A stretch of DNA of 64,000 bases from a virus: positions 62,001 to 126,000 of the IMG/VR virus record IMGVR_UViG_3300025405_000011. One strand, given 5' to 3'. Within the stretch, counting starts at the first letter, position 1. The number at the start of each line of letters is the position of its first letter. Below, in pieces: positions 56,552 to 63,352 of this stretch. Both the position numbers and the translations under genes were made by a program. The notes beneath the pieces are model-generated. The model did no database searches, had not been told where the DNA came from, and was given only the letters and a program-made list of their open reading frames with translations.

Positions 56552-57327
56552 TATAATTGCTCTATATCTGCTAGTAGTTCAGCCAAACGAAGTTGTCCGT
56601 ATTGACCTTTGGTTACGATTTCTGGAGCTATAATAGCCCAACTCTCTTGCATATAGCTTAGGAGCCAGTTCCATTCAATGGCTTGTACTTTGCCCCAGGT
56701 AATACCATATACATAATCTTTATCATATCCAACAAGTATAATACAGTGTCCACCAAGAATATTATCATCGGCTGGAGTATTGGTCAATGCCCAAGGTTTA
56801 TGTTCAGCAAATTGTCTTTCACATGGTGCGGGTACTTCTATACCGATATACACTAGACCATAGGCTGCAATAATACTTTTTAGTTCATCATGATCTGCTG
56901 GGTCAGTGGGTGCATATGCAGCAACTTTACCGCTAAAGATTTCATTTTGTTGCCAAAATTTAAGTAGGTTGGCCTCTACTGCCCCTACATCTTGTCCATT
57001 AGTAAAAGACAAGTAGGCTTTAACCACTTGATCGGTAGTGGGACCTGGTTCAGTGAGCCCTAGAACTTGTGCAATAGCCATTTCAGCATGAGCTATACCG
57101 GCAAAAGTACAGTCTCCGTATTTGTCATTACCCAGCATACCCCAGTCAGCAACTGCTGGAACAGCTACACTGTCTGGAGCTTTGGGTAGAGGGTTGTGCT
57201 GATAGAATGACAGCATATGTAGTCCTTGAGGACGTTGGGCCGGTAGACGGCCTAGTAAACCAACTTTACGATCGGTCATATTATTTTCCCACATTCTTTC
57301 TCGAATATATTTTTCATTCCACTGCAT
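56551..57327 (-). CDS. Papain-like cysteine peptidase, missing the usual Asn
   Basis: I chose the ATG at 57327 because the resulting start MQWNEKYIRERM matches the N-terminus of the neighbouring gene; a later ATG at 57279 is also possible. The 258-residue product has a catalytic-Cys-like motif (DKYGDCTFAGIAHAEM) and a catalytic-His-like motif (GGHCIILVGYDKD). In papains a conserved Asn follows in an NSWG-type motif; here the equivalent reads ITWG. Activity is therefore uncertain. A cell-wall or virion-processing role is possible. Confidence 0.65.
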   Translation of the reverse strand: MQWNEKYIRERMWENNMTDRKVGLLGRLPAQRPQGLHMLSFYQHNPLPKAPDSVAVPAVADWGMLGNDKYGDCTFAGIAHAEMAIAQVLGLTEPGPTTDQVVKAYLSFTNGQDVGAVEANLLKFWQQNEIFSGKVAAYAPTDPADHDELKSIIAAYGLVYIGIEVPAPCERQFAEHKPWALTNTPADDNILGGHCIILVGYDKDYVYGITWGKVQAIEWNWLLSYMQESWAIIAPEIVTKGQYGQLRLAELLADIEQL

Positions 57328-57328
57328 A

Positions 57329-57748
57329 CTAGAATAAGCTAGGTCCCGAAGTTCCAGGCATCCACCCGTTATTCTCTTCTCCACCAACATAGCCGGGAGA
57401 ATATTTCATTCGTTCATTATTGATACGTCTTTTTTGTGCCGGAAACTGTGCGGGAGTTTCTGATTCTTTGGGTAGTTCAGTGGCTGCAGAAGCTTCATGG
57501 GCCTCTCTTAGTTCTCCCCACCAGTTGGCTATTGCATGATCTAAGCCATGTCCACCATTTCGTGCATTATCACGAATTCTATTTTGATTGTCTTGGGAGA
57601 TTTCGGCTTTGGAAGAGTGCCCATCGGCTCTGTGATATTGATCAAGAGCAGTCAGGTGTTGAGGAGTTATAGATCTCTGAGTAATTTTATCAACCAAGGT
57701 ACTGATACTATCACCCTTGGCCATAGAGTAGCGTTCATTCCAGTTCAT
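57329..57748 (-). CDS. Small protein with WNERY start, unknown
   Basis: The 139-residue protein begins MNWNERYSMAKG, and the next gene downstream starts similarly. It is helical and polar in the first half (TLVDKITQRSITPQHLTALDQYH) and ends Gly/Pro-rich (KYSPGYVGGEENNGWMPGTSG). The shared N-terminus with its neighbour suggests a common anchoring or packaging segment. No known domain. Confidence 0.55.
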   Translation of the reverse strand: MNWNERYSMAKGDSISTLVDKITQRSITPQHLTALDQYHRADGHSSKAEISQDNQNRIRDNARNGGHGLDHAIANWWGELREAHEASAATELPKESETPAQFPAQKRRINNERMKYSPGYVGGEENNGWMPGTSGPSLF

Positions 57749-57780
57749 ATCTCTATGATGGGCTATACCCGAAAATACAT

Positions 57781-58425
57781 TTATGCTGGGATGTAGTAAT
57801 CGTCTACACTAGAGACAGATTCAAAGATTCGCTTGTAACCTTTACGTGTCATTAGATCAAATAGTCTAGTTCGATTTTCTTGATGATGATTGTGCTCTAC
57901 TGTAACTAATCCAAAAGTTCTACTAAAATCATAGGCATTGAGTATTTCGAACTCACTACCTTCAGTGTCCACAGACATATAGTCAATGTGTTTTGGGGCT
58001 TCATATTCATCGAGTAAATCACCGAGACTCACGGTTGGGACATAGTAACTACGGATTCCGGTATCCCATGGAAAGAACTCCTTAATCCCGGAATGACCAC
58101 TTGTAGAACTCTCTTGGAACTCTATCGTACTATTGCTCTCGGTATAGACACATCTACTATCAGTGTAACAAGTTCTATTGTCACGTAATGCCGGTAAATA
58201 ACTACTCTGAGGTTCAGCCAGTATACCGGTCCAGTTGTATTCTCGTTCCAAAAGTAGAGTGTTGGAGTTTTCTATTCCATCACTGGCTCCAAACTCTACA
58301 AAATAACCGTCGGTTTTAAATTCAGTGAGGTACAGAGCCAATATATCTTGTCCAAATTGTGAATGGCGCTCTCTGTGGTTTTTATAGAATTCAAATTCTG
58401 CCTGTAATAGACTAGTCTTCGTCAT
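57781..58425 (-). CDS. FkbM-family methyltransferase
   Basis: The 214-residue protein has the FkbM methyltransferase core: GYFVEFGASDGIENSNT (residues 40-56, AdoMet-binding), ILAEPQSSYLPAL with an acidic residue at the ribose-binding position, and IDYMSVDTEGSEFEIL. FkbM enzymes usually methylate hydroxyls of sugars or small metabolites. In a phage it could modify host surface glycans, DNA-derived sugars or fibre glycans; this is an inference. Its start overlaps the end of the next gene. Confidence 0.8.
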   Translation of the reverse strand: MTKTSLLQAEFEFYKNHRERHSQFGQDILALYLTEFKTDGYFVEFGASDGIENSNTLLLEREYNWTGILAEPQSSYLPALRDNRTCYTDSRCVYTESNSTIEFQESSTSGHSGIKEFFPWDTGIRSYYVPTVSLGDLLDEYEAPKHIDYMSVDTEGSEFEILNAYDFSRTFGLVTVEHNHHQENRTRLFDLMTRKGYKRIFESVSSVDDYYIPA

Positions 58426-58843
58426 CGTCCATGTCTTCGATTAGACTGTCCAAGTCTACTAAACCTACAACTGGGTAGAGAGTTTCATCGTCTTCTTCTT
58501 CGTAACCGATGTCAATCTGTAGTCCAAAATATTCTGCAAGTATATTGGCAAAATCAAAGACATCGATGTCCTGCTCAAAACGTATGTGATACCCGTCGGA
58601 AGTGCCACCATCGGTTAATATGATTTTATAGGTTTTAGGAGTTTTTTTACCTAAAAACAATGATTTATTACTAAAATTCTTGGAAAACTCCTGAAAATTA
58701 AACTTTTTTGCCTGATTTTCATTATTTTTAGGTAATTTTTCACGAATTTCTTCGATTTCTTCCTTATAGGATGCCTTTATATTTGGGTCATTTTTAAGGG
58801 ATTTTTTACAGGTACAATCGTTACAATTACAATCTTCAGGCAT
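58412..58843 (-). CDS. Cys-rich N-terminus plus acidic domain protein, unknown
   Basis: The 143-residue protein starts MPEDCNCNDCTCKKSL, with four closely spaced cysteines that may bind metal. A helical basic region follows (FQEFSKNFSNKSLFLGKK). The C-terminal half is a beta-rich acidic domain (TYKIILTDGGTSDGYHIRFEQDIDVFDFANIL) ending in a run of Asp and Glu. It overlaps the FkbM gene by 14 bases. Family not recognised. Confidence 0.55.
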   Translation of the reverse strand: MPEDCNCNDCTCKKSLKNDPNIKASYKEEIEEIREKLPKNNENQAKKFNFQEFSKNFSNKSLFLGKKTPKTYKIILTDGGTSDGYHIRFEQDIDVFDFANILAEYFGLQIDIGYEEEDDETLYPVVGLVDLDSLIEDMDDDED

Positions 58844-58917
58844 CTACTTATCTCCTGTTAGAGTTTCTTAAGTTTTATTATATATGTAGCCCGTGATAAA
58901 AAATCAACCCGTTATTT

Positions 58918-60192
58918 TTATCTGGGGCCACCGTCACTAATTTTGGGAGTAGGAGTAACTTCGTCATTGGTCTCATAGTCTTTGAAGCCTTTAGGCGGAA
59001 CCATAGTTGGAGTAGGCTTGCCCTTAGCAACTTCATCACGTACAGTTTCGGCCAGACGCTTGCCACCTAGTTGGTGACTTGTATACTTCTCGTGTGGGTG
59101 ATCTCCAAAGTATTTGGGTCCGATCTCTCGAAGTATAGGGTCACTGCTATTGTGCATTTCAGCGTGAGCACTACGATCTGTTACTGTTCGTAGTCCCTCT
59201 TGACCTTCTCTTAATGCACAGTGTTGACATTGACAGAAATGAGGGTCAAAAGTGTCTAGTTCACTGGCTACATCACGGTCATGATAGTGCCAGGGTCTAA
59301 ACTGACTTCTAATGCCTTTGATTACAGTTTTAAGGTTGGTGTCCAATCTCCAGGGTTTATTGTCATCTAGTCCTTGCCAGCTCTCTACTCGAGAGACACT
59401 ACGACCGGTAGCGGGATCTGTTTGCATACTGCGATTGGCTATTCCGTGTACTTTGGCATGTACCGCTTCTCGAGCCTGGGAGAGACGTGAGTGTATATTG
59501 CCCACTCCACGAGTCAAGGCTGTTTGATGAGCTAGAGTTCTAAGAGCCACTGCTTTACCGAGCTGTGACATAGGATTACTTCCCTTTACTCCACGAGCGG
59601 TTTCTGTCGGATTACCGAGTTCGGTTCCGCCTTCTGGTTTGGAAAAAGGATTACTGAGTAGTTCGTGTAGACTAAAGTGATTGCGTCCACTGTACATACC
59701 GGGAGCTTCAAATCCACGAGTGCCACCGGGGGCTTGAAAACGAATGGAAGCATACTCGCTCAATCTCTTGCCAATGAGTCGTGGGTCGCATGTACGTCTA
59801 GTACCCGGCATCCATTCTCCGGTTTTGGGATGCTGTCTAAGTCCCAGTTTGCTTATGGCCTCTTCACTGGGCTCTTGTCCGGCTTCTGCAGCACTCTGTA
59901 GATAGTGTCTTCCAGCACGACGCACTTGCCAAGCGTTAAAGTTTTCCGGACGATCTCGCAATAGACGAAAGTCACTGTTGCCTTGTTGAGTATTGCCGCC
60001 TGCAACATTGGGACTCTCAATGCTCTTGCCCGTAGTCCAACGAGGAGCCTTGCGAACGCCCGTAGAGGCATCGTCAGTTTGTACACTCGGGGTCGATGTG
60101 GGTTCGGGCGCGGACTGTACCTCTTGCATCATCTGGCTCAGTGGCTTACCGCCGGGTCCTATGATCTCGCCGGCTATTCGACTATTAAACAT
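58918..60192 (-). CDS. Candidate minor virion protein, first gene of the minus-strand block
   Basis: I chose the ATG at 60192, preceded by CGGAGA. The 424-residue product begins MFNSRIAGEI, followed by a Ser/Thr/Pro/Gln-rich region, then a large basic region containing RPENFNAWQVRRAGRHYLQ, and a late CQCQHC motif. It carries the FNSR motif shared with three other genes in this block. As the first gene after the divergent region, it sets the direction of the whole late cluster. The function is unknown. Confidence 0.6.
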   Translation of the reverse strand: MFNSRIAGEIIGPGGKPLSQMMQEVQSAPEPTSTPSVQTDDASTGVRKAPRWTTGKSIESPNVAGGNTQQGNSDFRLLRDRPENFNAWQVRRAGRHYLQSAAEAGQEPSEEAISKLGLRQHPKTGEWMPGTRRTCDPRLIGKRLSEYASIRFQAPGGTRGFEAPGMYSGRNHFSLHELLSNPFSKPEGGTELGNPTETARGVKGSNPMSQLGKAVALRTLAHQTALTRGVGNIHSRLSQAREAVHAKVHGIANRSMQTDPATGRSVSRVESWQGLDDNKPWRLDTNLKTVIKGIRSQFRPWHYHDRDVASELDTFDPHFCQCQHCALREGQEGLRTVTDRSAHAEMHNSSDPILREIGPKYFGDHPHEKYTSHQLGGKRLAETVRDEVAKGKPTPTMVPPKGFKDYETNDEVTPTPKISDGGPR

Positions 60193-60655
60193 ACTGTCTC
60201 CGTTCTTGTTGTTCCGGTGCTGCATTAAAAAGGGGCCCCGCGCGTAGTTTCGGCATTTTTATTTTGCTTAGCTCGAGTCTTCCCCGAAAATCGGGAAAAC
60301 AGACGTGACCATGTACGGGGTCTGTAGGCCGCCTACTGCCGGCGGCGTGCGCTGTAAATACACACGTACAAGTCCCGTACATACTCGTGTAGTCTAGGGC
60401 CGAGAGTACATTAGAGACACCCCACGCAGGATTCCGAGATCCCGCTCGCACGTTTTTTTGAGACCCCGTGTCGTCCCTCTCGTGCCCACTGTATAGGTAC
60501 TACAAGTACCCGCCGCCCACATGAGACATGTAGAACCCGTTGTCCACGGAATTGGTGCTCCCGCTCGTGGTTTTAGAAAGCTTACATTGGCAGATACAAC
60601 TGTCGATTGGAGAGGTTATGAACTTCTCTCAGACATCCCATGAAAGGGGATAACA
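60193..60655. other. Divergent GC-richer intergenic region with nested inverted repeats
   Basis: No convincing gene is present. The GC content is visibly higher than on either side. ATGTACGGG (60311-60319) and CCCGTACAT (60374-60382) form a 9-bp inverted repeat that encloses a second, GCCGCC/GGCGGC (60328-60346). Smaller perfect hairpins occur at 60496-60510 (GGTACT/AGTACC, loop ACA) and 60519-60531 (ACATG/CATGT). A GAGAGGTT/AACTTCTC hairpin and ATCCC/GGGAT pair lie in the leader of the first plus-strand gene and could cover its ribosome binding site. Both gene blocks are probably transcribed from here, but no clear sigma-70 promoter stands out. An origin is also possible. Confidence 0.5.
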
Positions 60656-61030
60656 ATGAAGCGAGACATCAATACATCAGTGCAGTTGCGTGCTGGATCT
60701 TGTGGTATGGAGGTAGCAGAGCAACTAACTAAGGTTGATGCAGTACCATGTGTGGGCCTTGGTGCCTACTGGCTGGACTCCAGGACTCAGTTCCAGGACC
60801 ACGAGGTAGTCATTAGGGACATTGTAAGGTCACCCAAAGGCAAAGTCAACAACTATCTGTTGAGTTTCCGTGCAGTTGACCCCTACACCGCACAACCCGT
60901 TGGTGGCTGGATTGAGGCCAAGAGCAAGTACACTTGGAACCAACTCAACGGTCACTTTTACACCATGGCCTCGTTTGTGGCCTTGGTTGAACGCATCAAT
61001 GAACGGACAGTTGAAAACTTGATAAAGTGA
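60656..61030 (+). CDS. Small protein, unknown, first plus-strand gene
   Basis: The 124-residue protein has a ribosome binding site (AAAGGGGATAAC) before its ATG. It starts MKRDINTSVQLRAGSCG and contains the aromatic segment WNQLNGHFYTMASFVALVERIN near its end. Codon use is more mixed than in the minus-strand block. The stop is followed 20 bases later by a 12-bp hairpin. No family is recognised; it is probably an early or regulatory protein. Confidence 0.6.
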   Translation: MKRDINTSVQLRAGSCGMEVAEQLTKVDAVPCVGLGAYWLDSRTQFQDHEVVIRDIVRSPKGKVNNYLLSFRAVDPYTAQPVGGWIEAKSKYTWNQLNGHFYTMASFVALVERINERTVENLIK

Positions 61031-61049
61031 TCAACTAGGCAATTGGTCG

Positions 61050-61146
61050 GGGTGGTGGTTGTTCGCGCAACCATCATCCACTATGTTCTGGTACAAAGCC
61101 AGGCAGAAGGTAGCCCATGCCTCCCATGGGCACAACAACAAGGGAG
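61050..61146 (+). promoter_or_regulatory. Structured intergenic leader, copy 1
   Basis: Elements in order: hairpin H1 (61050-61061 with 61068-61079, 12 bp with two G-U pairs, loop TTCGCG), a CACTATG segment, hairpin H2 (CTGG 61088-61091 with CCAG 61099-61102), CAGAAGGT, hairpin H3 (GCCCATG 61113-61119 with CATGGGC 61125-61131, loop CCTCC) and AACAACAAGGGAG (61134-61146), which contains the ribosome binding site of the next gene. The same order occurs at 63864-63953. Confidence 0.7.
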
Positions 61147-61152
61147 ATAACC

Positions 61153-61704
61153 GTGTCAATTGCTATTGATGGCGTTATTTACAAGGCAGCTGGAAGCCAG
61201 ACGATTGCTCGTCAGGCCAACCAGAAGGGCATCAACTTGACCGCTGAGTTGGAGACAGCCACAGTCAGTAACCTGGTAACAGGTGAACTGTACTATTGGT
61301 TTGACTACAGCACACAGCGTGAGTTGAAGGCGCTTCAGTCAGACGAGACATACACTGATGGTGGTGTCTCTGTCCCTGAAGTATTCCAGTTGGCAGGCCA
61401 GCCGGCTGCACGCAAGAAGAGCATCATTGTGCCTCTTAACTTTGCACGTGTCAATGTTGCAGATGGATCACTAACATGGTTCACCAATGACGATGGCACA
61501 CTCAAGGTGTACGAGCGCACAGTGAAGCTCATTGCTGACCGTGCACGTGATTACTTCCGGAGCATTGCTGTTCTGCAGCGTGTGCTTGACACGGAAGTGG
61601 TGGACTCTGACAGTGGTTTGTCAGGTACATATGTCATGTTCGACACTGCCATGGGTACAGTGGGATCAATCACTGACGCTGAAGCAGAAGTCAGCACAAA
61701 GTAG
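61153..61704 (+). CDS. Uncharacterised phage protein with GTG start
   Basis: I chose the GTG at 61153, seven bases after AGGGAG; an ATG at 61117 lies inside the H3 hairpin of the leader and lacks a ribosome binding site. The 183-residue product has a mixed alpha-beta look with SQTIARQANQKGINLTAELETA, GELYYWFDYSTQRE and a long C-terminal helix region (VKLIADRARDYFRSIAVLQRVL). Its stop is followed directly by a 12-bp hairpin. Function unknown. Confidence 0.65.
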   Translation: MSIAIDGVIYKAAGSQTIARQANQKGINLTAELETATVSNLVTGELYYWFDYSTQRELKALQSDETYTDGGVSVPEVFQLAGQPAARKKSIIVPLNFARVNVADGSLTWFTNDDGTLKVYERTVKLIADRARDYFRSIAVLQRVLDTEVVDSDSGLSGTYVMFDTAMGTVGSITDAEAEVSTK

Positions 61705-62069
61705 TACAAAGCCATGGGACGTTGTCATGACGTCTCATGGCCCTGGGACAGTGTGTGTGTTGCGGTGTGTTCGACACGCGGGCACATGTGTCATATTGTA
61801 TGGAGACAATGGTAAGCATTGCACTATACAAGCGTACATGTATTCATATGGACACTGTACAAACAGCAACCGTACACTGTACAGACAACAACCGTACAGA
61901 CACACGTGTATCCATGGTACAATATTCCAATGTGGCCATGTGTATGCGACACCATGATCAGTGGGTTCACTTCACCCTTTCGTGAGCTCATTCATCCGTT
62001 TCGCATACACATGAGCATGCTGGGAAGCATCTGTTTGCAGTACAATCAAACAATAACAAGGGAGCAAAT
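61705..62069 (+). other. Gene-free region: post-stop hairpin, tandem repeats and leader of the next gene
   Basis: No coding frame is convincing. A 12-bp hairpin (GCCATGGGACGT 61711-61722 with ACGTCTCATGGC 61730-61741) follows the preceding stop. The middle contains many GTAC/TGTACA motifs and a 22-bp tandem repeat (61854-61897). The right end has ATGCT-GGGA-AGCAT (62017-62030), TGTTTG/CAAACA (62032-62052) and AATAACAAGGGAG (62052-62064) before the ATG at 62070. A weak TTGCAC/TATTCA promoter-like pair lies about 61829-61856. Confidence 0.5.
61854..61897. repeat. Tandem 22-bp direct repeat (two copies)
   Basis: The two units begin ACTGTAC and end CAACCGTAC, and match at 20 of 22 positions (61854-61875 and 61876-61897). 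Partial TGTAC/GTACA echoes lie on either side. With only two full units and no spacers it is not a CRISPR array. Operator or iteron function is possible. Confidence 0.65.
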
Positions 62070-62453
62070 ATGATACAAACATTGGTCAAGAGCCATTGTC
62101 AACATTGGACATGTGGTGGGCTAGAAGATGGGAATCCATTCCATTCACTCACTGCAGAACGTCATGTACATTTGTATCTCAATGCTGAGGTAGATGCCAT
62201 GTTTGGTCTCTACACAGTGGAGAGTGGTACATTTGGCAATGAGTCTCAACCATGGAACATAAGCAATGGGATATTTGTGCCCTCCATAGTTCAGGCCCAG
62301 AACTTGTTCTTTTCAGCGGTCAAGATGTTGAGTGACAGCCGCAAGAGCAGTGTCAATGTCCATAACTTGGAGTGGTGCAAGACCCAAGAATATTTACAGT
62401 TGCTGAATGCAACCATTGATTTACAGATGGCCATTCAAGCGTACAGACTGTAG
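62070..62453 (+). CDS. Small protein, unknown
   Basis: The 127-residue protein has a strong ribosome binding site (AACAAGGGAGCAAAT). It starts MIQTLVKSHCQHWTCGGLEDG and has a His-Leu-Tyr segment, then helical sequence (AQNLFFSAVKMLSDSRK, LQLLNATIDLQMAIQAYR). Three cysteines are scattered and do not form a zinc pattern. It is followed six bases later by the next gene, so the two are probably co-translated. Confidence 0.6.
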   Translation: MIQTLVKSHCQHWTCGGLEDGNPFHSLTAERHVHLYLNAEVDAMFGLYTVESGTFGNESQPWNISNGIFVPSIVQAQNLFFSAVKMLSDSRKSSVNVHNLEWCKTQEYLQLLNATIDLQMAIQAYRL

Positions 62454-62459
62454 GTCAAT

Positions 62460-62630
62460 ATGTTTACATGGATCAATAAAAAGATAACATTGCGCCGCAT
62501 TAGTATGGTGGATGAAATCGAAGAACAAATCATTCTCAACTTGGGACGCAATGTTAAGATTGCTGAGCTCAAGCGTATAAATGATGCCTTTGAGCTGATC
62601 AGACAGGAACTATTGTTCTCGATCAGTTGA
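62460..62630 (+). CDS. Small helical protein of 56 residues, unknown
   Basis: An ATG at 62460 opens a 56-residue frame (MFTWINKKITLRRISMVDE ... ELIRQELLFSIS). It is strongly helical with a heptad-like pattern of hydrophobic residues (VDEIEEQIILNLGRNVKI), so a small coiled-coil dimer is likely. It begins only 6 bases after the upstream stop and has a weak GGTCA site, consistent with translational coupling. A hairpin follows four bases after its stop. Confidence 0.55.
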   Translation: MFTWINKKITLRRISMVDEIEEQIILNLGRNVKIAELKRINDAFELIRQELLFSIS

Positions 62631-62633
62631 AAG

Positions 62634-62713
62634 ATGCAACCATTGAAGGTTGCATGGGATACATATGTAATTGATCTAATCAATGTCCCCCCAGGACACA
62701 TATGTATCCCATG
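62634..62713 (+). promoter_or_regulatory. Long nested hairpin in the leader of the Rpf-like gene
   Basis: A perfect 16-bp stem (62653-62668 with 62698-62713) closes a 29-base loop that itself contains a 6-bp hairpin (ATTGAT 62670-62675 with ATCAAT 62679-62684). A separate 8-bp hairpin (ATGCAACC 62634-62641 with GGTTGCAT 62648-62655) shares three bases with the large stem, so the two compete at their edge. GGGAT/ATCCC pairing continues downstream. The ribosome binding site (GAAGGAGCACC) lies about 30 bases after the stem. Confidence 0.7.
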
Positions 62714-62751
62714 GGATCTTCAAAAATCCCAAACAAACAAGAAGGAGCACC

Positions 62752-63285
62752 ATGGATGCACTGCGAAAAATGTGTATTTGTGCTCTATTGACAATTGGTA
62801 TACTAGTTCCATCTGTTGCGGGAGCAACTGACAAATGGAAAGTTCAAAATGGACATGTATATCAAGTTCAGACAGTGACTAAGTCCAACTTACACTGGTA
62901 TAGTAACATTATGCCAACAGTGGTTAAGAATGAATCACATGCTCTGATGCAATGGAACACAACTAGCACAGATGTAACAGCCACGTGGCCTGATGCAACT
63001 GACCCTACAAGAAAGTTACCAATAAAAGCACAAGTAACATTTGCTTGTATTAGGTATCATGAAAGTAGAAATCATCTGACCAGTGTTGAGATACACTCTT
63101 ATGCCGGTGGATGGTATCAGTTTATTCCATATATATGGAATTTTGCAAGAGGACACATACCTGGGCTACCAGCAAAACCCCAAATGGCTACAGCACATCA
63201 ACAATCTGCTGTGGCTGTCTGGTATTACCAACGCAATCATGGTTTTTACCCAGAATGGGGTGGAGACATGAAAGTTTGTGGCTAA
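62752..63285 (+). CDS. Secreted Rpf/transglycosylase-like protein
   Basis: I chose the ATG at 62752, with AAGGAG close upstream. The 177-residue product starts with a signal peptide (MDALRKMCICALLTIGILVPSVAGA). The C-terminal 80 residues resemble the lysozyme-like fold of Rpf proteins: CIRYHESRNHL with catalytic Glu104, SYAGGWYQFIPYIWNFARG and a final CG, with Cys99 and Cys176 in position for a disulphide. Rpf-like enzymes cleave peptidoglycan glycan strands and are typical of actinobacteria. The 70-residue middle has no known match. Confidence 0.75.
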   Translation: MDALRKMCICALLTIGILVPSVAGATDKWKVQNGHVYQVQTVTKSNLHWYSNIMPTVVKNESHALMQWNTTSTDVTATWPDATDPTRKLPIKAQVTFACIRYHESRNHLTSVEIHSYAGGWYQFIPYIWNFARGHIPGLPAKPQMATAHQQSAVAVWYYQRNHGFYPEWGGDMKVCG

Positions 63286-63288
63286 TGG

Positions 63289-63347
63289 AGGTGGTATGGA
63301 GTCAAATCCATACCATCTACTATGCAGAAATGCATAATAACAAGGAG
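63289..63347 (+). promoter_or_regulatory. Structured intergenic leader, copy 2 (short form)
   Basis: H1 is a 12-bp hairpin (AGGTGGTATGGA 63289-63300 with TCCATACCATCT 63307-63318, one G-U pair, loop GTCAAA). H2 is TATGCA-GAAA-TGCATA (63321-63336) with a GNRA-type loop. AATAACAAGGAG (63336-63347) follows, with the ribosome binding site of the next gene. The H3 hairpin of the other copies is missing. Confidence 0.7.
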
Positions 63348-63352
63348 AATGT

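Noticed and set aside
60232-60239. GGGGCCCC palindrome followed by T-run on the minus strand as a terminator
   Set aside because: A stem with no loop cannot form a useful hairpin, and it lies just upstream of the first minus-strand gene.
60185-60451. Minus-strand frame in the GC-rich divergent region
   Set aside because: It overlaps the start of the first minus-strand gene and lacks a ribosome binding site and normal composition.
61532-61957. Plus-strand frame of 141 codons over the end of the 61153 gene and the repeat gap
   Set aside because: It overlaps a well-supported gene in another frame and translates the GTAC repeats and hairpins; no ribosome binding site.
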